Positions 1-10,100 of a stretch of 64,000 nt of DNA are shown in pieces. Positions within the stretch are counted from its first letter, which is position 1; every line of letters starts with the position of its first letter. Under the pieces are notes generated by a model. That model did no database searches, was not told the DNA's origin, and was given only the letters and a program-made list of their open reading frames with translations. Origin of the DNA: Merluccius polli (Eukaryota > Chordata > Actinopteri > Gadiformes > Merlucciidae); the NCBI GenBank assembly GCA_030340625.1, contig JAOPHQ010003127.1:704501-768500 (forward strand). Reading direction: 5' to 3'. Both the position numbers and the translations under genes were made by a program.

Positions 1-226
1 CCAACTTTTAGCTTAGTGGAATAAGTTTTCATTAGTCAGCCGGTGTGTTATTTATCATTGGAGACGTTTTCAACAAATTTCATGCAGTCCAGTCCTAGTT
101 GCACAGTTCGCTGGTGCTAAGCTAGCGCAAGTCAACGGTATCGACTAGCCTGCCAATAAAAAGTCTTAGCCACTCTACAGTACACCCAAGGCAAATCAAT
201 TATAACGCCAGACTATCGATGTAAAT

Positions 227-750
227 TAGCCTGGCAAGCCAGACCCACATCAGAAAGATGTGAGGTCTGGCGCAGCTCCATTGGCAGTGTGGGCGGGATA
301 AACGGTTGTCTTTCAAGTTCCCTCTGCACGCAATAGGATAGCGCTACAACCAATCAGAGCAACGAAGAAGGTGACGTAGTCAGAGCGACGGCTCTGACTA
401 CGTAATTAATCAAAACTCCGAATACATATTTATTTTCGAGGAAAGACTTCAGTGCCGTTCTTTGTTCTTTTCTCAAATAAAATGTTAACTTCAAGTCTTG
501 AAGAGTCGCGGCCAAAGCCGACTCGAAAGACAGCCGTTCGCCAGCAGCAGCAGCCATTGTTTACCTCTAACACGGAACCGTCGCAACTCTGTCGTCATGG
601 TAGCCCGGCTTCCGACTCCACCCCTCACGCTGTGATTGGTCTGACATACTTTGTGTTTCCAGCACCAAAAAGCCGACGGAGCCGTGCTAGACCTACCTAG
701 CTGCCAAATAAATTTGCTGCCGCTAGGGGGTGTCTAGAGTTCTAGGCTAG
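227..750. mobile_element. MITE with 8-9 bp target duplication
   Basis: This insertion is flanked by (g)atgtaaat at 218-226 and again at 750-758. The intact right arm of the surrounding foldback element has only one copy of that sequence, so the empty site is present in the same window. The ends are short inverted repeats, tagcct at 227 and aggcta at 744-749. The length of about 523 bp and the 8-9 bp duplication fit a nonautonomous hAT or MULE-type element. No coding capacity is seen. Confidence 0.6.
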
Positions 751-979
751 ATGTAAATGGCTGTGTTGATAGAATAATGTTAGAAATAAAACTAACCTCG
801 CATTGCATGAATCATCGCAGTTTGAGGAACTAGTTTCTCATCAGCGGCGGAATTTTACTTTGCTCAGGTTAGTTGTGCAATAACCAAATCTCAACAGCAG
901 AAAGTAAACAGAGGCGCGTGACAGAAGCGCGGACACCTAGTAGCAGCGGGATTGGATTGGAAACGAACGACTAGGCAAC

Positions 980-1162
980 ATGGTGATTCAGTGTGCATTT
1001 AAAAATTGTAACAATAAAAGCTTGCCCTTTGTGCATCCATCTCTCAGTTCTTCATCCGTGTATTCTGGCTCGCCCCCCCCCCCCAACAAATTCCTCAACG
1101 TCTTCAAAAGCAGGCACATCGGTATCTCCTTCAAACGTGGCCATGTCTTGTTTATTGAATAG
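980..1162 (+). pseudogene. Short frame with THAP-like start (remnant)
   Basis: The frame begins MVIQCAFKNCNNKS, with a Cys-x4-Cys pair close to the initiator Met as in THAP zinc fingers (C2CH), which are carried by P-element-like transposases. The second half of the expected finger (the Cys-x2-His pair about 40 residues on) is not clear, and the frame then runs through a poly-C-derived proline stretch and ends at 60 residues. It lies in the loop of the foldback element. The assignment rests on about a dozen residues, so it may be chance. Confidence 0.25.
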
Positions 1163-1715
1163 GATAATTCGCTAATACAATTCCTTTGTGCACTGTAGGC
1201 TACTCTGAGTCTGTGGTTCTGAGCAATGACTGGCAGGTAAACAAACTATTATAGAGCCGGTAACCTAGGTAATATCACTCCGCCGCTGCCATAGCCTACT
1301 ACCAGGAAGTATAACGCTGCTGCTGAGACACTCAAAAGTCCCTCAAAATGCAATGCCATGCAAGGTTGGTTTTATTTCTAACATTATTCTATCAACAGAC
1401 ATTTACATCGATAGTCTGGTGTTATAATTGATTTGCCTTGGGTGTACTGTGGAGTGGGTAAGATTGTTTTTATTGGCAGGCTAGTCGATACTGTTGACTT
1501 GCGCTAGCTTAGCACCAGCAACTAGAAGGACTGCATGAAATTTGTTGAAAACGTCTCCAATGATAAATAACACACTGGCTGACTTGGAAATGAGGCCCTA
1601 TGTCCAAAATTCCGAACTACCCCTCTAACTAATCGCTGCATCTTGCATCGCTGCAGAAATATTGACCAAACGATGGCTCTATAGAGAGGAGTGTTGCAGC
1701 CCAACTGTCTCCTCA

Positions 1716-1785
1716 GTAGGTATACACATGGGCAGGTATAGGCCTACATCTGGGCAGGTATACACCTAGGTAGGTAGACACCGCT
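1716..1785. repeat. Minisatellite, about 16-bp unit (ggcaggtagacacctag)
   Basis: Degenerate tandem units of the form gggcaggtatacacct / aggtaggtagacacc. The same unit recurs at 5200-5272 and, inverted, near 38352-38380, in each case next to the sequence ccgctagaca. It therefore belongs to the transposon family rather than being an independent expansion. Confidence 0.6.
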
Positions 1786-1798
1786 AGACACACAGGAC

Positions 1799-3109
1799 CA
1801 GGGGTTGAAATAAGGCTGTTTTACTCGCCAAATGCGAGTAATTTTTGTATTTGTCGAGTAATTTATGAAGACCACTCGCCACTCTGGCGAGTAATCTAAA
1901 AATTCGGCGCGATTGCCGCGGACCCGCTAGCCGCGGACCCGACCGCGCAGCACCCACCGCCGTCTACAATCGCGCAGCTCCCCCCCCGCTTCCCCCCCCC
2001 CCCGGTCAACAATCGCTCACCGTGAATATCCACTATAAGCGAATGATCGCGCGCGATGTGCCGCCTCCATTCACTTTCTATGGGACGCGAGCAATTCGCT
2101 GCGCAAAGCACGCTGGGATTGCTTGCGGCGCGGAGCCAGCTGCGGCGCTGCCTGGCTCCGCTTCTGAATTTGCATAAAGTTGGGAGATTTCAACTTTATG
2201 CAAATATTCGCGCAGCGAATCCACGCGGTCACCATTCAGCAAACAGGACGTGGGCGCGGGCCGTGACGTTGACCCTTCTGATTCATTACCACAATGCGGG
2301 CGGGGGCTAGTTGATCCACTAGTCAACACGCCCCCAGCGAACGAGTCTTCACGGCGGCGCGATGTCACGCGGATAATTCGCGTATAGTGGATATTCACGG
2401 TGACCGTGAATATCCACTATCCACTATGAATGTCTCGTCAATCTGTCTCGTTGCACGCGACCCGGCCGGGACCCCCACCTTGGTGGATCTTGGTCTTGAG
2501 TGGGGGTGGCCAATGGCCATCTTCACAATAGTAAATAAAATATGCCCAGAATAAACACAACTGTACATCATTAACTTTAAAACTCATCATTGCTAAATCA
2601 AGTCTATTATCTTGCTGATATATTAAACATCCAATAATCTACTACGCCCCCCCCGCATCCCGCTGCATTTGGTTTGTCTAACTTTTCCTTGAATTGGGGG
2701 AATGGGGCATTTTGATCCTGACATGTCATTATGCATACATTAAATAAATCTGTTGAACTCAAATTAAATACATATGTTAACATATTCAACCAGACACAAT
2801 GTTGTATTTGCTATTATTCACACATTTATTAACACCATCACCTCCCCCAGTTGGTTTGTCGGAGTTGAACTGTAACTTGATCTCTGAATGGTAACTTAAC
2901 TGCATTCGTGATTCGTTTGAATGTTGTGAACGAGGGAGGAGGCGACTCGGCCCCCCGGTCAACAATCGCAACAATCGCCCCCCCCCCCCGTCCCGTCAAC
3001 AATCGCGCAGCACCCCTATTTTTGTCTGGTAAAAAATCTGTTTGTCTAGTAAAAATTGTCATCTACTCGCCAGTTGTCTGGTAAGCCAAAATTTTAGTTT
3101 CAACCCCTG
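1799..3109. mobile_element. Nonautonomous hAT transposon, TSD CACAGGAC
   Basis: The element has perfect 12-bp terminal inverted repeats, caggggttgaaa at 1799-1810 and tttcaacccctg at 3098-3109. It is flanked by an exact 8-bp duplication, cacaggac, at 1791-1798 and 3110-3117. An 8-bp duplication and CAGGGG-type ends are diagnostic of the hAT superfamily. Next to each end lies sequence rich in the pattern ctcgcca..gcgagtaa. The interior carries another MITE (2020-2400) and long C runs, and no transposase frame. The surrounding sequence (ccgctagacacacaggac) is itself repeated at about 38340, so the host site was a transposon. Confidence 0.9.
2020..2400. mobile_element. GC-rich MITE with octamer hairpin, copy A
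   Basis: A 381-bp unit with terminal inverted repeats of about 25 bp: ccgtgaatatccactataag at 2020 and the complement ending gtggatattcacgg at 2400. The right-hand copy has one mismatch (gcg for gct). Its centre is an inverted repeat, atttgcataaagttg then caactttatgcaaat (about 2170-2207), each arm holding a POU octamer (ATTTGCAT/ATGCAAAT-like). A further 30-bp end fragment follows at 2401-2430. Four related copies or half copies lie at 42700-43848. No protein is encoded, and I do not recognise the family. Confidence 0.75.
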
Positions 3110-3480
3110 CACAGGACTAATATTGGTGATCGCTTCTTTAGTTCCCCAAGTCTGATTGCTGTAATTCGGAGCGTGAATATCTGTTGAATATCTAATATCT
3201 TTCTAACTTTTAAGAACACTTGTATTTTTTAAGGCAAGACGATAGTCGCACATCCCAAGTAACTACACCCATGAAGGTTAACCCTCCCGGACACCGCTAT
3301 TAACATGAACCGCTCCCCCGAAGGAGTGCCACACATCCACATGCACCGGACAAGAAAATACCAACATGTTTCCATTTGCTTGCGTTTAAGTAAAGTCTCC
3401 TTCCTGGTTGTTCCGACAACCTTCAGAACCGCTTTGTCCATGCCGTTAATAGGCGGCCCGCTTCGTGCGTGTGCTTGTAA
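3110..3480. repeat. Transposon interior, inverted copy at 38092-38340
   Basis: The stretch from taatattggtgatcgc to the block caccggacaagaaaatacca (about 3345-3365) reappears in reverse complement at 38092-38340. Shared landmarks are ttagatattcaac, cgtaattcggagcgtgaata and atgaaccgctcc. The two copies are about 85-90% alike by eye. This shows a family of which at least two members lie in the window. Confidence 0.6.
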
Positions 3481-3707
3481 AAAATATATTTTAAAGGCTG
3501 ATTATTACAGTATTGTATTATTTGTAAAGTAGCACAAGGTTAACAGTGTTTCTTTTATAACACTCTCACTCTGGAACTCAAATCATTTTCTGATGCCCCA
3601 AAAAATAAATCGAAATAATTACATTAAAAGTGTGACGATTAGTCGACCATCGGCTTGAAATGGCGACTAAGAGTCGACTAAGAAAATCTTGGTTGGTGGC
3701 AGCCCTA

Positions 3708-5019
3708 GATGTATTATACAAAGTCTCCAAAAAGACACTGCAGTTCAAGGCTTGGTGTCAAAACTTTTCGTAGTGCTTCGATTGCGCTGGAGTCTTTGTT
3801 GGAACGGCGCTCCGCTTCTCGGCTTAGAACAGTAGGCTGAAATGTCTCACATAATGGGGAGATGTGCAGTATTTTGTAAAGGATATCATTTGATGTCGTA
3901 TATAACATTGTCGACCCCAGTAGGCTACTGATCACTTCCCTGGTCTCCCCTACTATTCAAACTCGAGTGATTGTTTTTGTTTGTTTTTATTTCCTCAAGA
4001 AGCACGCAAAGAATTTGCACTACACAGCACGCCTATCTACCGATATGATTGTAAAAAATATTGACACTTATCAAGTTGATCATCAGCTGGATCGAGGCGT
4101 CGTTCAAAATGAGTTCATCAGTGGCGCAGTCCTCAGGATGCGATGAGCTGCTGACTTTGTAATGGCTGTCCAGTATCACTCCAAGTGCTTCCTGTACTGT
4201 AAAAAGGCGGTCCAACTTCCGACAAGGTTGACCTCAAGACAAGTGAACTATGCTTCCACCTGCAGGACATGTTGCCTTGTTTGTGCAGCGGGCTTTCTCA
4301 CCACGCCTCCCAGAAAGAAGAAACCAATCTGAACCGAAAGAGTGAAACCAATATCGTGTAATCATAACAGGAATATCATATATCGTTAACAAGTAAAAGG
4401 TTTACCTCAAAACAAGGAACAAAACAAATGTGCACGTGCAGTGTTTCCGCTATATAAATTATTGCCACCGCTGGTTCAAAAGTGTATAAAATGTCATGAC
4501 GTCATGCAGAGCTGTCCGCTCCACTGAACTCAAACGAATGGTCGCCCGTCCGCTTGCTCTCCACTTTGAGGATGAGCAACTGGAACAGTGATGTCACTCA
4601 CAAAGTCATGACAACCAAGTAAACAACAGCGCGAGGACAGCATGTTCTCCTCAGGCAGACGAGGGCAGACAGGAGGGATGTCATGAGAACCGATACTTCG
4701 GTACCAAGTCGATGCGACAATTTTAAAAACGTGAAGGTACTCGTTTCTCTACACAGGGCTGATAGTGTTCCAACACCACGCCGGAATTTCGGCCTACCGA
4801 CGTGTCTGCGAAAAAAAAAAATCAGGTTTGTGTGGTCCATCGTGATGGCTGACTGACATCACGATGGAGAGCCACCATCGTGATGCCACGCCCCCCTCGT
4901 CCGACACACACTAATCCTATAGTCTCTTCTATAGTTATTACCTAAAAACTTTGCAGGGATTGCTCTGTAAATAAATTGAAAATATAACTAATGGTCCATA
5001 TAAAGTGCTGTAAGTTAAC
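3708..5019. other. Transposon-derived intergenic DNA, no gene
   Basis: I see no conserved coding sequence here. Fragments resemble hAT interiors (cgatacttcggtaccaagtc near 4688). A triple palindromic block lies at 4836-4884: tccatcgtgatg (4836-4847), its complement catcacgatgga (4857-4868), and a third ccatcgtgatg (4874-4884). Confidence 0.4.
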
Positions 5020-5450
5020 TAGGGCTACCGCCTAATAGTCGGTTAGTCGATCGACGGAGGCATAGTCGAATACGTTTTCATTAGTTGAGCAAAAAGTAAA
5101 ACATAAAAATAACAAGGCATGAGCATCGGAAACCGAATACATCCGTGGTCGCAACAAGCCCTGATTTAACTCATCGCTGCAGGCATACTGACCAATACAC
5201 CTGGGCAGGTAAACACCTAGGCAGGTAGACACCTGGGCAGGTAGACACCTAGGTAGGTAGATGCCGCTAGACATGCGGGACATTAGTCCCGCATTACACC
5301 CACCCTTTCCCCCTGCTGCTGAAAAAAATCCTGGTGGAAACACTGACGTGTATCGTGTTTTACAGTGGGCGTTCCCACCACGCCTCCCAGAAAGATCGAA
5401 ACCAATCAAAACTGAAAGTGAAAGAATTATATCATTATGTGAATAGTCTC
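5020..5450. mobile_element. DNA transposon end plus minisatellite
   Basis: The end tagggctaccgcctaatagtcgg starts at 5020, followed by the tagtcgaa-rich segment typical of fish hAT-like elements. At 5200-5272 come tandem units cacctgggcaggtagacacct, then ccgctagacatgcgggacat, the same order as at 1716-1798. The right boundary is not resolved; the block ctgggaggcgtggtgg (inverse at 5380) is also seen near 4300 (ccacgcctcccagaaag). Confidence 0.45.
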
Positions 5451-5629
5451 TCCTATATAGAATATCATTATCATGTGAATAGTCACTTCTGAATGGGTGG
5501 GCGGGTACAACAGCGTGCCAACTCAGGCGTGACTGAGTAATGTGGATAGTTTTTGGTTTTATCTAATTCATGTAATTAAAAGCATCTCATTATTTGGAAG
5601 TGGACACATTGGAAAGTGTGGATTATAAG

Positions 5630-6339
5630 TAGGGCTGTCAAAATTAGCGCGATAATAACGAGTTAACACAATCTTATTTTAATTTGATTAAGAAAAAATG
5701 ACGCATTAACGCACTCGTGTGATCGCACGCGAGCTCTGTGTTCGTCAATCGACTTATCAGCCTTAAAAAAACATGCCGTCGACGGGTGAACTACTGAAGG
5801 TATTGTGTATAAAATATGCTTTTTGATAAACTATCTGTACATTTACGAAGTTGTCAATGCCTCGTTTTATGTTAAGACCCTCATTATACTACCAAAGAAG
5901 TGTCGTAAGTGCTTTAAAAAAGCGATTTATTTTTTACCAGGTGAGATGCCCGTAGCACTCAAACGTATAGCGGTTTGGTACAATCGGCTAAAAACAGCTA
6001 ACTTAGCTTCGCGTCGTATCGGCTTTTTTTTGCTCTCCAAGGAAAGTTGGAACTGGTTCTCATACTAAACATCCTAGAACCAGTTTACACCGGAGTTCCC
6101 CTTTAATCACCATGGTAACGTTGGAACTGGTTCTCATACTAAACATCCCAGAACCAGTTTACACCGGAGTTCTCCTTATTTGGTATGAATGACAATGTGT
6201 CATTCCATTTGATTATCTCATTTAACTTCAATGGGAGTGGATTTAAAATAGAATTTAAAAACTGTGATTAATCGTGAGTTAACTCGCCAATACTATGCGA
6301 TTAATCAGTTACAAAAAATGTATCGTTTGACAGCCCTAA
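5630..6339. mobile_element. hAT-type MITE, TIR TAGGGCTGTCAAA
   Basis: The 13-bp ends are exact inverted repeats: tagggctgtcaaa at 5630-5642 and tttgacagcccta at 6327-6339. Subterminal gattaatcg / cgagttaac motifs also match in inverse. The flanks (attataag and attattaag) look like a decayed 8-bp duplication. Inside is a direct duplication with a 73-bp period (6047-6105 and 6120-6178), each unit holding a small inverted repeat aactggttct..agaaccagtt. Confidence 0.75.
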
Positions 6340-7183
6340 TTATTAAGGTGTCTGTCTATTTTTGTCATGCGTGTATGACAAACTCACTAAATTGCTTTGT
6401 GGCTGTGGCTTATTACATATTGCACTCTACTAATGACAATTACACTCTTATTTGAAATGACCGGCTGCATTTTGGAAACAAATATGACCGAGCGCTAAAC
6501 TGATTAATCACTCACTCGATATATATAAACATAAACCTAGCACTACCTTTGTCATAGCGAGAGGTAATTCACATAAGGATATAACAAGATTTAAAATGAC
6601 TTTTTTTTTTGTGGATGATATTGTGTAACTAATGAATAGTGCGTTCAAGGTACCTACCATGTTTTCAGTCTGAAAATGGCTCCATTATGCCTATATTCAC
6701 TGAAAATAAATGATTAACGGTTGATTTGGATGTATTTTGAATAAAATAGGCTAAACACTAACAATTAATCCTATATTCAATGATTTTCCTCCAGCCTGAA
6801 TTCCAAGCCACCTAATGTTGAACATTAACCAACTACAGAAATATAACAACCTATCGTTTTCTTCAGTGCACATGGTGTTTGGCAGATATAACGTGAAAAT
6901 GATCTTAACATGGGGAAAAAGGTAGCTGTAAAAACTAGCTGCTCTAAAGAGTGAGGAGGAAAAAAGGTGAGGCGAGCTGATCACATTCCAGCAGTGGCAG
7001 TGCAGCGCCACAGTTGAATTCATATAGGCATAGAGGACGCACATTTTTTTCATTGGAGGGGGATGATGTTCGTATCGGATGAACCCTTATTGTACACGGG
7101 TTAGGTTTACACACGTGTTGAGCTGAGTTTTCATGCTGTACTGCTATTTGCACTGACTCCTCTTTCTGGGTGGATCCCTGCAG
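6340..7183. other. PABPN1 upstream intron, no feature seen
   Basis: AT-rich DNA between the hAT-type MITE and the first PABPN1 exon visible here. The acceptor tctttctgggtggatccctgcag ends at 7183. I found no exon for the coiled-coil part of PABPN1 in it. Confidence 0.5.
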
Positions 7184-10100
7184 GTTGACTACGGCGCCAC
7201 GGCGGAGGAGCTGGAGGCTCACTTCCACGGTTGTGGGTCCGTCAACAGAGTCACCATCTTGTGTGACAAATTCACAGGACATCCTAAAGGGTACACTCAT
7301 GTTTTCACTGGCTAGATAATTGTATTTTTCCAGTGGTGATATTGGACGTTTATCCTGATGTAGAAAGCAATTGTATGTCTTTTGAATGTATTCCCTCCAC
7401 TACTTTTGGCTGTTCAAATACTTAGAGATGGAACTAGCAATCGAGTAATTGATATGGGGTTTGAGGGTTAAATATGTGGACTAATCGCATACAGTGATGT
7501 GTATGTGAATCACGCTTGGGTGTTTGTTCCCCAGGTTTGCCTATATTGAGTTTGCAGACAAGGAGTCTGTCAGGACAGCCATGGCCTTGGACGAGTCCCT
7601 GTTCAGAGGAAGGCAGATAAAGGTGAGAGAACCTCAGCAAATGAATAAATATACACCAGTTACATTATCATTTAGATGTGTAATGTTGCCAGCAGCGAGC
7701 CCTTGTGCTGTTCATACAGATTCACTGCCCCTGAATCATGGGTATAAAACTATAGTTCATCAAAAATGTGTTTTCACGTGCGCAAACATTTCTGCATACT
7801 TTATATACCAGACATGGACATAAGTGACTCAAAATATCAGAAAGATTGCCATTCCAAATGCAATATGACTGACACTCGTTAACCGGTCATTAACCATTAA
7901 CTGATAAGAGAAAAAAAAAAACTAAAAGGATGGACGAACAATTTTTACCAATGTTTTTTTCATTGGAATGGACGGACTGGCATACATTTCAAATGTCTAG
8001 CGTCAGTTAAACTTTGTTTCCGAAGGTATATTCAAATAGTAGCTGCGTTCAGTTTTTCCTGCTTGAAGGACATTTATTTTAACGGAACACAGAGAATATC
8101 TGGCTTTGTTTTAGGACCTTGTATATCGCCATTGTTAACATTCGTGGCAGGCACAGGCTACATGCTCTCCCACAGAATTGGTACAAGGAAGTCATTTTGC
8201 CAGATTATATTGGTAACTGATATTTAAGCCAGTAGAGACTGCTGCTATGGTTTGATCACCCAGATCGGTATGGTCCTTAAAGACAATGCATGTTTCTGGG
8301 TTTTGAATGGCCTCTCCTTTGGCTTCAGGTGGGCGCCAAGAGAACAAACAGACCAGGGATCAGCACGACAGACCGCGGGTTCCCCCGTGCACGCTTCCGC
8401 TCACGGGGAGGGAGCTTCTCCTCATCACGTGCGCGTTACTACAGCGGCTACACGCCACCGCGGGGCAGAGGACGGGCCTTCAGGTGAGCATCCACACCCC
8501 CACACACCTGGTCACCCCATGCAATCAACACACCTTCAGGTGATCTTCCACAGCCCCCACACCTGGTCACCCCATGCAATCAACACGCAGTCATCCAGTC
8601 AGGGCCCAGTGTTGGGTGTGGAGGCGGGTCCTCCAGAGTATATCCCCAGTACGGTAGTATGGAAGAGGTGGGCCTGCATCACAGATTGTCTGGTTCTATG
8701 GCAGCTCAGTGTGAGGGTTCTGGCTAGGGAGCAACATGAAGAGTTTTACCTCGGTGACTAATTTTGAACGGCTCGGGAGTATCAACATGACTATTTTTTT
8801 CTTATTTCTAATCTTAAGCTCTTTTTAAAGGACAAACCTGGTAATTCTGCTGTCCATATTGCAGAGCAGATGTCCATGGGAAATGTTTTTATTTCTTTAA
8901 ATGTTTTCTGTCAAATCAAATGGCAGATACTAGACACTTGGCATGCATGGTTTTCCATTGTTGTGCAAAAGCACATTAAACCTGTCACAGAACCACTAAG
9001 TTACTTTGATTGGTAGAATGCATCACCTTAACTAATTTTGCCATCAAATGTTTTGCTAAATACATCAGTTATGAAACCCATGTGCATGCACAGTATCTTG
9101 CTTGCATGTACATTTTCCACGCTGTCACTGATTGCCAACTTGAACGGAAGGTTGTATTCAGAGCAGGGGGAGGTTCTGTAACTTGTTTAAATGTTGCATT
9201 TGGTCATGTCATTGGGGGTCATATCAGCATTGAGAATAAGATGTTTTGCTGATGTTATCCTTTTGTCTTTTTTATTTTTATTTTTTTTACCGGAGTAATT
9301 GGACAAGTAGTAGATAAGGAATCGGAGAATGACATCAACAAGAGAGCTCATCCTTTTCCGCAATCCTGGGGCATCAACTACTTGTTGTCGTCCTGTAACC
9401 CCTTCTAGTTTTTTAGGGAGTACCAGGAAAAGTGAGGTCTTGTATGGAATGCTATGGGTGGGTGTAGTTATGCTTCAGTTTGGAGATGTGACTTACTGTG
9501 GCCTACTGATATATTGGCCTAACAGTAATAAGGCCAATATATCAGTACACCTATATTTGGCTTACAATTATATATCTGCATTGGTGGAAATTACTCCAAC
9601 TACGATAATGTCTATTTATATACCACATTAGAAAACCACATAATGCCATTGTGAACACTTCTTCTTTGTGGTGTTGTTGTGCATAACTAGTGATTATGGC
9701 AACACTATTGCTATAAAATAAAATATGTTCAGTTCTCATTAAACAACATGAAATATGTGAATACGCAGGTAAACATGAGTTTAATAGTTGACTCAAAGAG
9801 AAAATTTGTGGCAGTTTTTGCTCATCCCGTTAGTCGAAAAACTATTTGAGGTTTGTCTTTACACAACGAGATAGTTGGCGCACCTCCAAAACAACGATCT
9901 AAGGGGTCTGCTTTACTTTAGTCCCAAAAGTTAATAAAAGTATGGGTGCCACGCATGTCAGACCCATGTTAGCACACAGTTGCTTATACACATCCAGTAG
10001 TAGGCTTTCTTCCACGGCTTTTAATAATTTATATTTCATCACATCTTTTTATAATTTATATTATTGTCATTACATCTGCACAATTCTAAACACGCTGATG

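Larger units (their letters stand above)
34..1583. mobile_element. Foldback element with long inverted arms
   Basis: Bases 34-226 plus 751-797 form one arm, and 1368-1583 the reverse-complement arm, with about 90% identity by eye over roughly 200 bp. Shared blocks include gtgttatttatcattggaga, caaatttcatgcagtcc, cttgcgctagcttagcacca and ttctaacattattctatcaa. The left arm is split by a separate insertion (227-750), and the right arm shows the uninterrupted order. The loop (798-1367) holds a short open frame starting like a THAP domain. Long arms fit a foldback or P-like DNA transposon. I could not define a target duplication. Confidence 0.6.
1..3707. mobile_element. Decayed host DNA transposon carrying nested insertions
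   Basis: The window seems to open inside a DNA transposon. Bases 19-36 (gaataagttttcattagt) closely match 5068-5085 of a second copy that begins with tagggctacc at 5020. A terminus of the opposite sense, ggcagcccta, ends at 3707. If these are the two ends of one element, everything between is internal sequence plus later insertions: the foldback element at 34-1583, the hAT at 1799-3109, and a stretch at about 3110-3480 shared with 38092-38340. The pairing of the two ends is an inference, since the left end is off the window. Confidence 0.35.

Noticed and set aside
2056..2398. Long frames on both strands in the GC-rich MITE (also 42760-43576)
   Set aside because: Inverted, GC-rich repeats have few stops; the frames differ between strands and follow the repeat, not a protein family.
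5191..5275. Possible CRISPR-like array (regular short repeats)
   Set aside because: Units are contiguous with no unique spacers, in a vertebrate transposon; it is a minisatellite.
1..7183. Search for the missing PABPN1 5' exons
   Set aside because: No stretch encoding the coiled coil or the ..IYVGN end of the preceding exon was found; they are assumed to lie upstream of the window.
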